Positions 10,414-22,536 of a stretch of DNA of 64,000 nt are shown in pieces; within the stretch, counting starts at the first letter, position 1; the number at the start of each line of letters is the position of its first letter. Origin of the DNA: Solen grandis. Taxonomy: Eukaryota; Mollusca; Bivalvia; Adapedonta; Solenidae. The position numbers and the translations under genes are program-made. The notes below the pieces were generated by a model. The model searched no databases. It was not told where the DNA came from and saw only the letters and a program-made list of their open reading frames with translations. The DNA is taken from contig CM037777.1 of the NCBI GenBank assembly GCA_021229015.1, positions 69,478,840 through 69,542,839 on the forward strand, written 5' to 3'.

Positions 10414-13400
10414 AATTTTTGTGAAGGTCAATCCAAGGATCTTGCATGCCAAGTTTCATTAATTTCTACCCAGTGGTTTCAGAGATGACTTTTAAAGCAA
10501 ATTGTTGAAGACGCAATAGCTTATCTTGAGCACATTGTGCTCTAGTAAGTTAAATATACCAAAATTTATACACCTGGAAAAAAGTAAAGCATCTCCTGAA
10601 TTCTTTATACGTTTCATTATCAATCCTTGATACTAAAATCACAAGAAAAATGATATTAAAACTGCAGCATCAACTTCACTGAAACAAGACATCCATTTAA
10701 GGACAGACCTGCAGATTTCATTTGCTCAATTTTTATGTTTCTTCTTAAAAATGGCAATTTTCCTTGATCAATTTTGTAATTGAATGTATCTGAATTAGCT
10801 AGTACAAAGTGCATTACATCCTACAATCTCATTACATGATGACAAGGTTTGTGGGAATCACTGGTAGTTCATAATCACATGAATCTTTTAAAAATTCTTT
10901 TCCAACAACAGATATGGTAAAACTTCCTATGTAAGTCTATGTAAAATCAAGAGACCCCTGGGGCGGGGCAAATTTTGATCTGAGGGCCATGATTAGAACA
11001 AACTTGGTAGATGTCATTAAAGCAATAATACACAAATAATATCTAAACTCCAGGTCTTGTGGTTTTTGAGAAGAAATTTTTTCTAGTTTTTCTTCCATAC
11101 AAGTCTTTGTAAAATCAAGTGACCTCAACGGTGAGGCTAATTTTGACCCCAGGGCCATGATTTGAATAAACTTGGAATAGATCCACTAGACAATGTTACA
11201 CACCAAATATCTAAGCTCTAGGCCTGGCAGTTTTGAAGAAGATGATTTTTTAAAATCTTTTTTTAGCTGTGACCTACTTTTTCAACCAATCAAAATAATT
11301 TAAACAACTTGATAGAGGGCATCATAAGGATGATTCCTGTGAAGTTTGGTTAAAATCCATTCAGCGGTTTAGGAGGAGATGTTGTTTAAAGGAAATTGTT
11401 GACGCTGGATGCACAGACGCCGGACAAAAGGCGATCACAAAAGCTCATCATGACCTACATTTTAGGTTCTTGGATTATATCCCCATAGCAGACGTTTCCT
11501 CTAGTGCTGGTGTTACCAAGGCCTAACGGAAAGTGGTAAATCAATATCAATCAAGGTTATTTGACTGTCAAACTTCGCTACACGTGAGAATGGTATTGGA
11601 AAAGACAAGAAAATTGAGGATACGAGTTTTTGATTTTTATTCAGTTTCATACTGAGCAAGGCATGTGTCACCCAGTATCACAATAGCTTGTTAATAGAGT
11701 AACAACGCTATAACAGTTCATACAGACTTACACTCACAATTCCTGAAAATAAATAATTTGCAATCTGCTTTTGATGATGATTTTTTTTAATGTATAGTTT
11801 AGTAAATGAATTTAAAATAATATTAATGTACAATAAACTTATATCAACTTCAAAGAGTTAAACACTTGATGTGCATAATAAGCAAGAGCTGTTGACAAAA
11901 AAAGCTTGCTTACTGATTTAAAAAAAACAAAAACATTCCCCCCGAAGACAAAATTATTTGCGAATGAAACTTTAAAGTTAAGTTTTAAATAATAAATATT
12001 AGTTTTCATACCAAATATAAGCATTACAGTACACTTGAAATGTGTTCTATTTTGAATGTTAGAATGTTGACACTTAAACTACATATTAACCTAGCACAAC
12101 ACACATGCTAACATTAGGGTGACTTTACTTGTAGCACTTTATCCTTCTTACAGATTGAACAATGGAGTTTATCTCAGGGACCCGTGATTTCAGTTATTTT
12201 TGTCTCTCATTGCATTCTGAGTGATAAGCCATATTCCAGTCATTTGATCCTTACATACAGATTTCATTTTACTTTGTATATGAAAGAGGACTTTGACCAA
12301 ATTAAATCGCAGTAAGCAGAGTTTTAATGAACGTAAGCCGATCAAAATCAACTGTCAAATTGATTAAATTTTTTTGTTGGCATTTGAAATTTGAACACAG
12401 AAATCCAAAATTGACCCTGGTCAAATTGTTTAAAAAAAAATTAGTTGTAATACTTAATAATGAAAACCCTGGAAGCAAGTATGGTCAGAAATAAAGCTAT
12501 ATGTTTGAAATAAACCTATGTTTTTCAACAGGAATGTCCCTTCTTTTCAAAAATCTAACGTTTTGCTGTCCAGTCACATGATATTTGAAAGGAATTGAAT
12601 AACATGTCCTTCAAACAACATAGCATCCCATTTCTTCAATATATGAATATACTTAAATAACATCAATAAAAACAGTGAATACTGGGTTTTACTTGTCAAT
12701 ATTAACTTATCACAATATGCCTGATTTCCTTGCTAGCTGCTGCACAATAACACTTCTTTGCACAGAAAAATAATCATTAATTTTTAAATCTGATTACATG
12801 TACATGATTCAGAAAGCCAACTTGTTTAAAAAAAAAATTAAAAATTTTTAATCTATGAAAGACAATAAAAAAAGTATTATATAACAATATAAAATACAAA
12901 ACAAGCCATAACATACAAATGAAATAAAAAAATAATATGATTATGAACACACTTATCCGTTTCGTCTTGCTTTAGGGATGAAATATGAAAAGAGAAATTA
13001 ATGAAGATAAATGAAGAAGTTAAATAAGACTGAGGGTGAGCATTATCAGGTCTCTTCTTGAGTAGGAGGACTAGGTAGTTCATCCCGAGTTGGTGTGCTG
13101 GCATTAGAGCTTATCTCGAGAACTTCATCACTTATGTCTAGGACATTCTGCGGCACTGCGCTCTTCACACACCTCAACGATGACGTCACGGTTGTGAGGA
13201 CAGGTCTCTCAGGTGCGCTCATCTTGGACGGTCCACTGTCGCTATTTGTACTAATGTGTTGAGGAGAAACCGATATTTTATGTAAATCAGACGATCCACA
13301 AACTTCTGACGCTGGATTGGCTGTCTGGACTGACTTCTCTCCAGCTTGACTGCTGTCAGTTTCCATGGGAACTGGCTCAGTGTCTTTGGCAGCAGGAATG

Positions 13401-13598
13401 TCCTTGGTAGCAGGTATGTCTGCCTCCTCACTAGATGTTACAATTTCAGCATCCTTAGCCTCAGCATCCTTTGCACTTTCTGTGAAGTCCATTTTCTCCT
13501 CCTCAGAAATGTTTGCCTTGACATTCTGAGAAGCATCAGAATTTGCACTTTCAACTGCTGCCTCAACAGGTTCTTCTTTAACCTTAACTGACCCTTGA
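10414..13598 (-). repeat. Segmental duplication, right copy
   Basis: Direct-orientation partner of 823-4154. Homology starts at 'aatttttgtgaaggtc' and runs through the shared gene end to 'acccttga' at 13598. Unlike the left copy, the coding frame continues past the boundary to the gap at 13872, so this copy is joined to the parental gene. Confidence 0.9.
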
Positions 13599-13871
13599 GC
13601 CAGGTCTGAGATCACTTTGTCAGTAACAGCACTTTGTTCTTTAGCACCACTGTCAACCACACTTTCTGACGTCTGATAGGCCAAAATGGGGCGTTTAATA
13701 CTCGTTTCTGTCACACTATCTTCTGGCTCCTGTTTAACTGTACTAGTAATGTCAGGGACCTCCTCTGGCTCACTCTTCACTGTCACATCCGGGTCTAAGT
13801 CTGAGGTAGAGGAAGGTTCCGTTTTAATAGTTTTTTCAGGGGAGTTTATCTCTCGTTCCTCCACAAATGAA
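13046..13871 (-). CDS. C-terminal exon of an unidentified acidic, SUMO-motif-rich protein (partial)
   Basis: An uninterrupted minus-strand frame of 275 codons runs from the gap edge (13871) to TGA at 13046-13048. No start is visible. The protein is low-complexity, acidic and rich in S, T, E, P and V, so probably disordered. It carries four sumoylation-type sites (hydrophobic-K-x-E): 'IKTEPSS', 'VKSEPEE', 'VKQEPED' and 'VKVKEEPVE'. Near the C-terminus, 'NVLDISDEVLEISS' resembles a SUMO-interacting motif. This points to a nuclear or chromatin protein, but I do not recognise the family. The probable 3' UTR and more of the duplicated segment lie at lower coordinates. The left copy at 3603-4154 is truncated and frameshifted. 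Confidence 0.75.
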
Positions 13872-13971
13872 NNNNNNNNNNNNNNNNNNNNNNNNNNNNN
13901 NNNNNNNNNNNNNNNNNNNNNNNNNNNNNNNNNNNNNNNNNNNNNNNNNNNNNNNNNNNNNNNNNNNNNNN
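13872..13971. other. Assembly gap (100 N)
   Basis: Exactly 100 N interrupt the minus-strand coding frame. The round number suggests a placeholder gap of unknown true size. Confidence 0.98.
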
Positions 13972-14513
13972 GCCTACTAAGAGCACGTTGAACCAAAATG
14001 ACCTTGTATTGCAGACAATGACAAATTTCGACTTTTACGAGGAAATTTTAACTTTCTGCCTTAAAACTTTGAAAGCCATATCAGTTATTCGAAATTTCTT
14101 TGGTGACTTATTTGGCGATACGTTTGTACAGCATGCAATAAGAGACGTGTACGTCCTCAGAATTCGGGACAGTACTAACAACTGTTAATACAACGTATAA
14201 ACACTCGTGTAATAGATAATGACATTTTGAAGATACACTGGATTTTACAAAAACTCGGGGAAAAAACTTAAAAGACTGCTTATCTGTCATGTTCCTTAAG
14301 ATATTTTCTTTTGTGAGCGTATGTCATCAGGTTTCCTCACGATAATGCACTAAGTGTTTAATATGCTGAGAACTTTGATATATGCCTAACAGGTCAGCGA
14401 TGCCGGCAAAAACTTTTTTAAAATGCTAGATCGTAACGCGACGAATCCAAATTAAGTTTCGTGAACGAGTTGGTAATCTGTAGGTTTTAGTCTACAGTCT
14501 GTCACTATCGGCA

Positions 14514-14544
<31 letters not shown>

Positions 14545-14807
14545 GATTGCAACCACGGCCGAAAGCCATATATTACTTCATTTTGTGATTCCCTTATCAT
14601 CATTCTCGTAACATTTCGGACATGTTGCTTTTTGGAAGATAGCCGAGAATATCCTTTTTACTTTGTGTAAAAGTCATATGCGGGTTTCCCAAACTTAAAA
14701 TGAATTGTTGGAAGGAACAAAGAAATAACTGCAATGGAATTTAGTGAACAATTGCGGTTTTGTACCCTGCTTACATTCTTTACACTGCGATAAAACAGGT
14801 GGGAACC
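13972..14807. other. Post-gap interval with a poly-T tract
   Basis: No coding frame is convincing. A run of 29 T lies at 14516-14544. The upstream exons or promoter of the minus-strand gene ending at 13046 may lie here or in the gap, but no splice-supported exon can be picked out. Confidence 0.4.
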
Positions 14808-14821
14808 GCTCACGATATCGA

Positions 14822-15028
14822 CTTGACTTGACTTGACTATTTGAGTCTACCGTCGCTTCGACAGTATTTCAGTTATATAGCGACGTCCAGCTAATTACGA
14901 GTGGAGGAAGACCCCGAATGCACGGAGGCATCCGGGCAGAACCACCGACCTACCGCAAGCCAGCTGGAAGGCTTCCTCACATGAAAATCCGAATGACCCT
15001 GCCGGGATTCGAACCCACGCGGTGAGGG
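14822..15028 (-). mobile_element. tRNA-derived SINE, 5'-truncated, minus strand
   Basis: A perfect 14 bp target duplication 'gctcacgatatcga' flanks it (14808-14821 and 15029-15042). Read on the minus strand it contains the B-box-like 'gggttcgaatcccgg', then 'cttccagctggcttgcggta', 'ggtcggtggttct', 'gctggacgtcgctatat' and a 3' tail of 'caagt' repeats. The first ~50 bp of the tRNA head are absent compared with 27223-27475. It belongs to the same family as the copies at 21550 and 27223. Confidence 0.92.
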
Positions 15029-15042
15029 GCTCACGATATCGA

Positions 15043-15850
15043 ATGTTACGTTTACTAAACAAGCTGCGGAAAGATGGGGGCTCGAAATTCTATGGGGCGA
15101 TTCGCCCCATCCAACTTCGAGCCTCTGTAATCAGCAATTGACTGCATGTTCGGGTACTCTGCTTTGATTTTTAACAAAATACATAACCGGAAACCATTTA
15201 TTATTATTAGCCAAATTTTAATATTGGCCTTCAGAGTTCGATTTGTAATTGGCAACACATAACTCTTTTGAGAAAAAATCTGTATAAAACTATTGATGGA
15301 ATTTGTTCATATATGACAACACTTGCTTGCACACTAGCAGCTATATTCAAGTTTCACCTTTAAATTCATTCGACGGTACATGGTTATAATACTGGACAAA
15401 ACTTAAACAAAAACAGTTGGTGGTTAAACAATATATGCTTTGGCTAGACCGATGGATAATAAAATGGACAAGCCTTCCTTTTAAAGGGAAATTTTATTCT
15501 TGTATTGTCACATTTCATAGTTAAATAATGAATGCAGAAGACAAACGATACCTATTCAACAACCCCAAAGATGACATCCAATAACATACATGAGAAATTC
15601 CTCATCGGTCCCTGGGTTATGTTGCGCCTTACAATAAAAGAATCTCGTCTATACCAGAGTTCGAACCTACAACCACTGCATCACAAAGCAATAAATAGTC
15701 TCAAAACCTTTGACTTGAGTTACTTCCACAATACGAAGTGATTTCTGACTCTTAGAACATTTGTAATGTTTTAAATATGTATTTTAGTTTGGACTAACTA
15801 AACGCCAAAGGGAAATATGTCGAGCCCGCGGTCTAAAACGAACCTATCCC
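15043..15850. other. Interval without a supported gene
   Basis: A short tRNA-like scrap, 'ccagagttcgaacctac', lies near 15654-15670 and may be an old SINE fragment. Nothing else is supported. Confidence 0.4.
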
Positions 15851-16460
15851 ATCAAAGTGTGACCTTGACCATTGAACTAAGTACCCAACACTTGAGAGCG
15901 ACACATCGTCGTCTCACTTAGGCAGATCTTACTACAAATAATTTGAGTTGTTTTTTTCCCCCAAAGATATTGTACACCATAACAAGCAAATCTAGCACTA
16001 TAGCATTTTACCTCTAAGTGTAACATTGACCCTGGAAAACATCAATGAAAACATAACTGCCAAGTTGTTTGAAAATCTATTCATATCTATATGTTCCTGC
16101 GTGGACAGGACAAAAACAATCACCATGACCTTTGACCTCATCTCAAAGTGTGACTTCTGGGTTCACCTAGGAAAACATTACTTTTTAATCCTACTATTGA
16201 GATTTAGGTTACAGACAAGTAAAGCCTTCACCATGACATTTGACCTCTTGGTGTGACCTTACACTTGGAGCTAGGAACCTAAATCTTGTGCGCTATATTT
16301 TGTTTTATTGTTGAAAACATTACTGCAAAGTAATTGGAAAATCCAGCTAATCACATTTAGGTTACAGCCTCGACAAGCAAATCAATCACCATGACATTTG
16401 ACATCTAAGTGTGACCTTGACCATGTAGCTAGGGATCCAACTCATGTGCTCAACACATCG
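15851..16460 (+). repeat. Diverged ~160 bp tandem repeat ('gtgaccttgacc' type)
   Basis: Motifs of the form 'aagtgtgaccttgacc' recur near 15857, 16018, 16148, 16251 and 16409. Two or three full steps are 158-161 bp and others are shortened by deletion. Units also share 'gcgacacatcgtcgtctcac' or 'caacacatcgtctcatt' and 'gttacagcctcgacaagc'. Unit length and wording recall the old ~160 bp bivalve satellite known as BIV160; that link is from memory and untested. Confidence 0.6.
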
Positions 16461-19400
16461 TCTCATTGCGAAACCAGAAATATCTTTTGAAAAAATGTAT
16501 GTTGAATTGATGGGATTAAAGTAATAGAAATGTAGAACGTTTATAATAAGAATAAATCAATATCTGCAAAGTATTTCATTGTAGGGAGTCAAAATGAGCA
16601 TGAATAGATAAAATATCGATATTGAAGTCACCCCTCCACTGCAATCTGCTGTAATAAAGAGCGCCGTTTTTCAGTGATACCTCAGGTATGTATAACATTA
16701 GGCCGGGGCCAAGTATCAATGTACATCAAAGAGACGTGTTTTGGTAAGATAACTTTATATTTTTCAGTTTATTACCATTTTTTACGTATACAATAGGTAC
16801 ATCGTCAACCATTTTAATTATACAATATATACCACGTGACAAACGTTATAGCTCATAACAGAATACATTCACTCTACCACACACTAACCCATATATTCAC
16901 TCACTAACTCATTCTCTTCCTCTCTCCCTCATTCACTTGCATACACATTCATTATTATCACTAAATCGCACACATGACAAGTTCTATCATGTATTTAATT
17001 AAACTCTTTCACACTCTACATACAGAATACAGTGTACTACAAAAAGGAGGATTTACTAATAAACGCATATAAAAAGCATTTCCAGCAAAAATGATAAGTG
17101 TAAAAACTCATGAAAAAATAAGAGATTTTCTTATCAAAGAATCTGTAATTCAGTACTATAACAAAATTTCTTGAATACGAAGTATATGTTTCCGCTAGTT
17201 GTCATCTCAACAAACAATGGTGCGTAACTTTTTTCCATGAGTATAGGAATATCTAATCGTTAAAATACTCATTCGGCGCTGTCTTAGGTCATAATCCCTA
17301 AGTAGGTCAAAGGTGAGGTTAGACAACTACGCCGAAAAATCCTTGTCTTGGTTACAGTCAGGACAAGCAAATCCGTACGACCTGACGCACAACGCAATAA
17401 CGTACTGACACCGTGCGGATATCCTGGTTGCTACATGTATACCGAGGGTCAATATTGTAAGGACAAAATATTCAGGGATAAAACGATGAAGAAGTTCAGT
17501 GAATAACCCCGAACTCTGTATTCGGGGCTTTGCATATTTAATACGATCAATGGTTTTATGAAAAAGATCAAACAATTTTCATAAAATCAACAACGTTCAT
17601 GATCAATGCTAGCTTTCTAAAATTTAACATGTCCAGTTTTCATTCATAACTGGATTGATGGCTTAAATTCACTCTGTTCACAAACATGAACGACATTTAG
17701 ATGAAATGCTGTGATCACTGAACGTCTATGACTGCAACCATAATCCTCATACATCTTGGATTTCAGGCACACTCTTCCCGTTTTACATATTAATACTATT
17801 GTATAATTTTCGCATCCATAAATTCTCTTTTTTATGAAAGCCTTTTATGACAGACCGATTATAACAGTTTGCATTTGATATAAGGACTTTCAGAATTCAC
17901 TTTCTCAGCAATCGATTTCTGTGCACAGTTATAGATGTTTTCTAAAGGAACAAAATGATATAATTTTAAACATTCCAATTCCTTCTCCCGGATGAATGTT
18001 GTTGTCAAGAAATGGACCTGAGATTAATGATGATGATTAATGAGTTCTATACAATCGATAAGTTAAACAGCACCACAACGTCAGGTGAAGTAAGCATTAC
18101 TATTTTGTACATATACATCAAATTCATCCATTAGGAAGTACCATCCATTAATTAGATGAAAGAAGCATGTTACTATGTTTTATATATTCTGTTATAAATG
18201 TTCTTTATAAAACATAATACGCATATGCACATGGTGTCTAAGACAGCAATATTTGATAGATGACGGCTTTGGTTCAGCTCCTTCCCATGGGAAGCAACAT
18301 CTATAGTCGTTCCTCGCTACTTGCCGGATATAAGATTAGCACCTGATGAAATGTTTTCCCGCTCAGTATTATGTGTGCTTCATGATTCATACGATGAGAC
18401 GGGATCCAGTCTGAAGTCATGCCATTTTATCGGCCATTTTCGCTTTTTTGATGACGTGCTGGTTTTCTGTTAAGTCGAACAGCGAATCAGTGGCGAATAT
18501 TGGGTGTCAGTCTAGCAGGTGCGCGTAGGTTTAAATTACGGCTTCGTGATGTCCCGATAAAGAAAACACGATGGCATCCTAAAATGAACTTAGCCCTAAA
18601 AAGTCATTGAATTTCTTGCTTCATTTTCTGTGCTACCATGATTTAAAGAAAAATAAATGAACTTAAGAAAGTTTTGACTTTGAGAAATGTGCATCCTTAG
18701 TAAACCAGTACAGTTTGTCCTCTTTGTACTCTAAGGTTATACTTTCAATATGCAAATGCTGAAAAACAGCTTTCGCTTAATACTTCATAGTTTAGAAATG
18801 CCCTTGAAGAATCTTTTGGTAGGCTAAAACTTGTCTAAAAGAATTTTCAGTCATTCCCCACTAGGGAGTCTAAAGACAAGACAGACAAACGTAAACAGCT
18901 TCATGCTGACAAAATGAAAATATTTTTATGATCAACTATACTTAATATATTAATCATTTCACGCATGCTAATTTCAAATGTCATTAACAATTTCTTTACA
19001 CAACTGAGATATCGGTCATGTTGTTCTGAAAATAATTTAAACACAACTTTTTCTTCTAAAACTCATTATTTTGTAAATGATAGAGTACTAGCTTTCAAGG
19101 CCAACCTGCCTCAGCGAATACGTTACATTGTCAGCATAAAATAAAACCATTGTAAACTTAAGATAAAGTTGGATTCGTCAAATAATGAACACTTAGTCGC
19201 ATAATATAAAGTCAAACCTTTAATCGCCCATATAGGAGTCGCATGTCACCTGCTTCCGTGGTCACTACGTCAGTCTATTTTGAATGTTTATGTGGTGGAA
19301 ATTGTCTGAAAAACAGACATGTGATCTATATAGACAAAATGATACTGACAGAGTTGCGTGAGTTCTCTTGATGCCGGGCATATTATATGCACTTAATAGT

Positions 19401-19740
19401 AAAAGTGAAACTGGCCGACTCAGAAGACTTGATTTAGTCTGTCTGGCAAATTGACACGGGTTTGTTGGGTGGAATCATGCACGGATACCGCTTACACCGC
19501 ATAAACTCTGATTTTACATCAGGTTACCTAGCACCTATGGTGTGGTAAAATAATTTAGTCGAGCTAACCCTGTTTTATTATTGGTAGAGTTTACCTTAAG
19601 ATTCTGCTTCCGGTTTCTGTTTTGCTTATTGCAAAGAAACAGATTTTTAAGTCTATTATGATCAGTATATTTCATTTATTTAATGAAATACTTACATTTA
19701 AATGCATAAATCAAGGTTATATGCATTTAAAGAGGTTAGG
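16461..19740. other. 3.3 kb AT-rich interval without a supported gene
   Basis: Short open frames are scattered but none has a recognisable domain, splice context or repeat identity. A fragment near 17300-17400 ('aggtcaaaggtgagg', 'ggttacagtcaggacaagc') looks like a decayed piece of the 'gtgaccttgacc' repeat family. Confidence 0.4.
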
Positions 19741-19788
19741 GATGTCAGAAACACCAGTGACGGTGCACCGAATTAGGATTTTATCCCA

Positions 19789-20913
19789 ATGGCAAGTGAT
19801 TGTGCGAGAGTCATGACAAGACACAATGGGGATTTAGATGACCCTCATCTTGTGCAGGTCCATTGTGTTGCACATCACCTTGCATTGTTTGCTAGTCATG
19901 CTTGTGGAGAGACTTCATCGTTTACGGAATATCATCCGACTGTGAATAGTGTGTACCGGTACTTCCACAAATCTGCTATTCGGTACAACATACTGCGAGA
20001 GATGGGGGATGTATTAAATGACAACCAAGGTTATACTTATGTGCCACTAAAGGAACCAGTCAGCTTCAGGTGACTATCACTGGAGACTGCAGTCAAGGCA
20101 GTTAATCAGGTTTACCCAGCACTAGTGGTGGCGCTTGAGCCGGAGGCTGCAACAGGGAGCAGAGAAGCAAAACAGATCCTAAAGTCAGTCAGTCAAGAGA
20201 GTTTTATTTATCTTTAGGACGTTTTTTTTTTCTAGTAAATGTGTGTGTGAACAAGCTGTACAAACTTTTTCAACGGGATGAACTGAATTTAGACATAGTC
20301 ATTGTGAATGTGAATGCTACAAAGGACGCACTGAGTTGTTTTAAGGTGAACAGTGGTTCCTGCTTGAGTTAAACATACGATTCATTGAGTAGAGGAATAT
20401 ATCAGGATGGTTAGGTAGTAGACACAACCCTTGATGTGTATTGGTTCTTGCTACATTGAAAAATTGAGGAAGAATCCAGGGGAAACTAGCTGTGGTTAAC
20501 TGTTTATTGAGCCCTGCCAAGTTGCCCGTGCAAACATCTGCATTTGTAGACTATGGCATGGAGGAGTTGGAGACTGTCATCAAATGGCTTGCTCCTTTCG
20601 AGGGACATGATTGGTTAGTGGATGCAGGGGGAATGACAGTAGACTACCTTCAATTCAAAATGACTGAAAATCTTCGTGAACAGTCCCTCGTTAGTGTATG
20701 TGAAGCCGTCATTAGGGGCTTGGTACGTATTTTCCAGAGTTGTCAGTACTTGCGAGGTACATGTTGACTGCAGCTTTCACTAGTGTCGACTGTGACAGAG
20801 GGTTCTCTACCCAGAACAGACTGAAAACAAAAGTCAGAGCTGAGATGAAGCAGGTAAAACTGGCTAAACTGATCAGAATAATAGAAGAAGATGAGGGAAA
20901 TGTGTTCAATTAA
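19789..20913 (+). pseudogene. Decayed hAT-type transposase (ZNF862/KIAA1586-like)
   Basis: Pieces of one protein lie in order across all three plus-strand frames. Segment one (19789-20214) reads 'SDCARVMTRHNG' and 'PHLVQVHCVAHHLALFASHA', the RNase-H-like core, up to a TGA at 20071-20073 replacing the Trp of an 'RWLSLETAVKAV' motif, then on to a TAG near 20213. Segment two (from 20247, another frame) reads 'VNKLYKLFQRDELNLDIVIV'. Segment three (20492-20767) continues in the third frame. Segment four (20734-20913) carries the C-terminal dimerisation motif 'FTSVDCDRGFSTQNRLKTKV' and ends at TAA. At least three frame changes and two stops make it inactive. The N-terminal zinc finger is not found. 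Confidence 0.85.
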
Positions 20914-21536
20914 TTTCAAGCAATAGACATTGTCCATAGATTCAACAAGATGATAGGCGCCTATCTGAGATAGCAACAATATTGTTATTGTGCTGCCTTC
21001 ACGGCCACTTCATGCTGACACCGTTAAACTACCCGTATTTATGCATACTACCCGCTCTTACCACTCGGCTACCAGGACCGGTGTTATTTATCTTAATGGC
21101 ACTTACATCGATAATTTAAAGCAGCTTGTACACGTTCGATAGAAATTTTGAATAAAGGTTTTTTCTACTCTCCCGGGAAAAACTCTAATCTCGGTATCAC
21201 TGAAGCAGGTGTTTGCTGTACCACATTACACATTCCGCAACATGGCGTCTTTACATCCCAGATAACGAATTCGTAAGTATTATTAAAATGTTTAGCCTGC
21301 TACGGGAGCGAATGCGCGAAAAATGAATGTTATCAGTTATGTGACGCCACGCGGATATAGAAATTCTGAATTTAGGTTTTATATCGTTCGTAACACTATG
21401 GCCTGAGATAGAGAAACTATCCATTTTTTATAATCATTCACGGAGTGTAATATTGGACATCAAGCGTCATGTAGATGGATATACATAATATAAACAGAAA
21501 GTTTTAAATCAAATACTTGTCAGTGACCATCTGTGA
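20914..21536. other. Interval without a supported gene
   Basis: No coding, RNA or repeat signal is clear. The 3' end of the hAT element presumably lies here, but no terminal inverted repeat or 8 bp duplication was identified by eye. Confidence 0.35.
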
Positions 21537-21549
21537 ACGAGCTGATTTA

Positions 21550-21809
21550 GGGGCCGCCGTGGCCGCGCGATTACAGTCGTGGACTACAAATCTCTCAGCC
21601 CCTCACCGCTGTGGGTTCGAATCCCGGTAGGGACTTTGGATTTTTCATGTGAGGAAGCCTTCCAGCTGGCTTGCGATAGGTCGGTGGTTCTACCCGGGTA
21701 CCTCTGTGTACTCGGGGTCTTCTTCCACCTGTAATTAGCTGGACGTCGCTATATGATTGAAATACTATCGCAGTGACGGTAAACCCCAATACAATAACAA
21801 CAACAACAA
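21550..21809 (+). mobile_element. tRNA-derived SINE, full-length, plus strand
   Basis: A perfect 13 bp target duplication 'acgagctgattta' flanks it (21537-21549 and 21810-21822). The 5' head is tRNA-like: A-box region 'gccgtggccgcgcgatt' and B-box 'gtgggttcgaatcccgg'. The body carries 'gtgaggaagccttccagctg', 'ggtcggtggttctaccc' and 'gctggacgtcgctatatga'. The tail is an 'aac' microsatellite. Such elements depend on LINE machinery in trans. Confidence 0.95.
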
Positions 21810-21822
21810 CGAGCTGATTTAA

Positions 21823-22300
21823 TCCTGTACTAAAAGTGTTTTTATTATAACTATTATGTCATCTTGCAGAAAGTTTGTTTTGTATGTACATATTATATAT
21901 GTGTGAACACACATAAACATATTTCCCTAAATTTGATTTCTTTCAAGGTTGAAATGATCCAGCTGTAAGATCTATATTATTTTAAGGAAGGAGCTGATTT
22001 ATGTGTTAGATTTGGCGCCGTTACTATGTATACTGAGTATCACGGTTATTCAGTAACCATTCAGTAGTTGTTTTATTTGTGTTTACTTACATTACTTACT
22101 TACATTACTTATACAACCTAGTTTATGTTATGTGGCATGTACACGAACGACCGGAAGAAAGATGCTGTAGGCTGACGTGCATGTTCAAGTATTCATTTCC
22201 GCGATTTCACGGGACTTTCTCTAGTGTATACACAAACAAAAGAAACACTTAAAACACGGGAAATAGCGAGTACAAGTAAAGTCTGTGTATTGTATGTATA
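21823..22300. other. Interval with one short dispersed repeat
   Basis: About 55 bp at 22229-22283 ('caaacaaaagaaacactt' ... 'gagtacaagtaaagtc') recurs, diverged, at 25568-25624 in the same orientation. No gene is supported. Confidence 0.5.
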
Positions 22301-22416
22301 GGATATCAATCGATTGCGAGGTGCTTCTGTGCAGGAAATACCTGGCCACGAGCTTCATGTGCTCGTGGCCAGGTATTTTCTGCACAGAAACACTGGTGCA
22401 CGAGGTTGATATCCGA
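22301..22416. repeat. Long hairpin / palindromic repeat
   Basis: The core is a 29 bp inverted repeat with one mismatch, 22325-22353 and 22361-22389, around a 7 bp loop 'ttcatgt'. Arms contain 'tacctggccacgagc'. Weaker pairing extends outward to 'ggatatcaa' (left) and 'ttgatatcc' (right), giving a fold of about 116 bp. It could extrude as a cruciform in DNA or fold as RNA. It is most likely a hairpin-type MITE. Confidence 0.85.
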
Positions 22417-22458
22417 CTTACACACCTTAGACATTCATAACTAGCCATGTCAGACTAG

Positions 22459-22536
22459 GATTCGGACATTTTGTTCCAAACCTTGGATTTGTTTGAGGAA
22501 GAAACTCAAATCTGTTTTAACCCAGAACACATACAG
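22459..22536 (+). pseudogene. Candidate first exon of an unidentified protein, with early stop
   Basis: A 26-codon frame reads 'DSDILFQTLDLFEEETQICF' then 'NPEHIQ' and ends at a strong donor CAG|gtaagc at 22536. Directly upstream in the same frame is ATG TCA GAC TAG (22447-22458), so the start is followed by a stop at codon four. Amino-acid composition looks protein-like rather than random, but I do not recognise it. It may be a dead exon or chance. Confidence 0.3.

Noticed and set aside
13346..13991. Plus-strand frames opposite the SUMO-motif-rich exon
   Set aside because: They are antisense shadows; the minus strand carries the biased, motif-bearing frame that is shared with the left duplicate.
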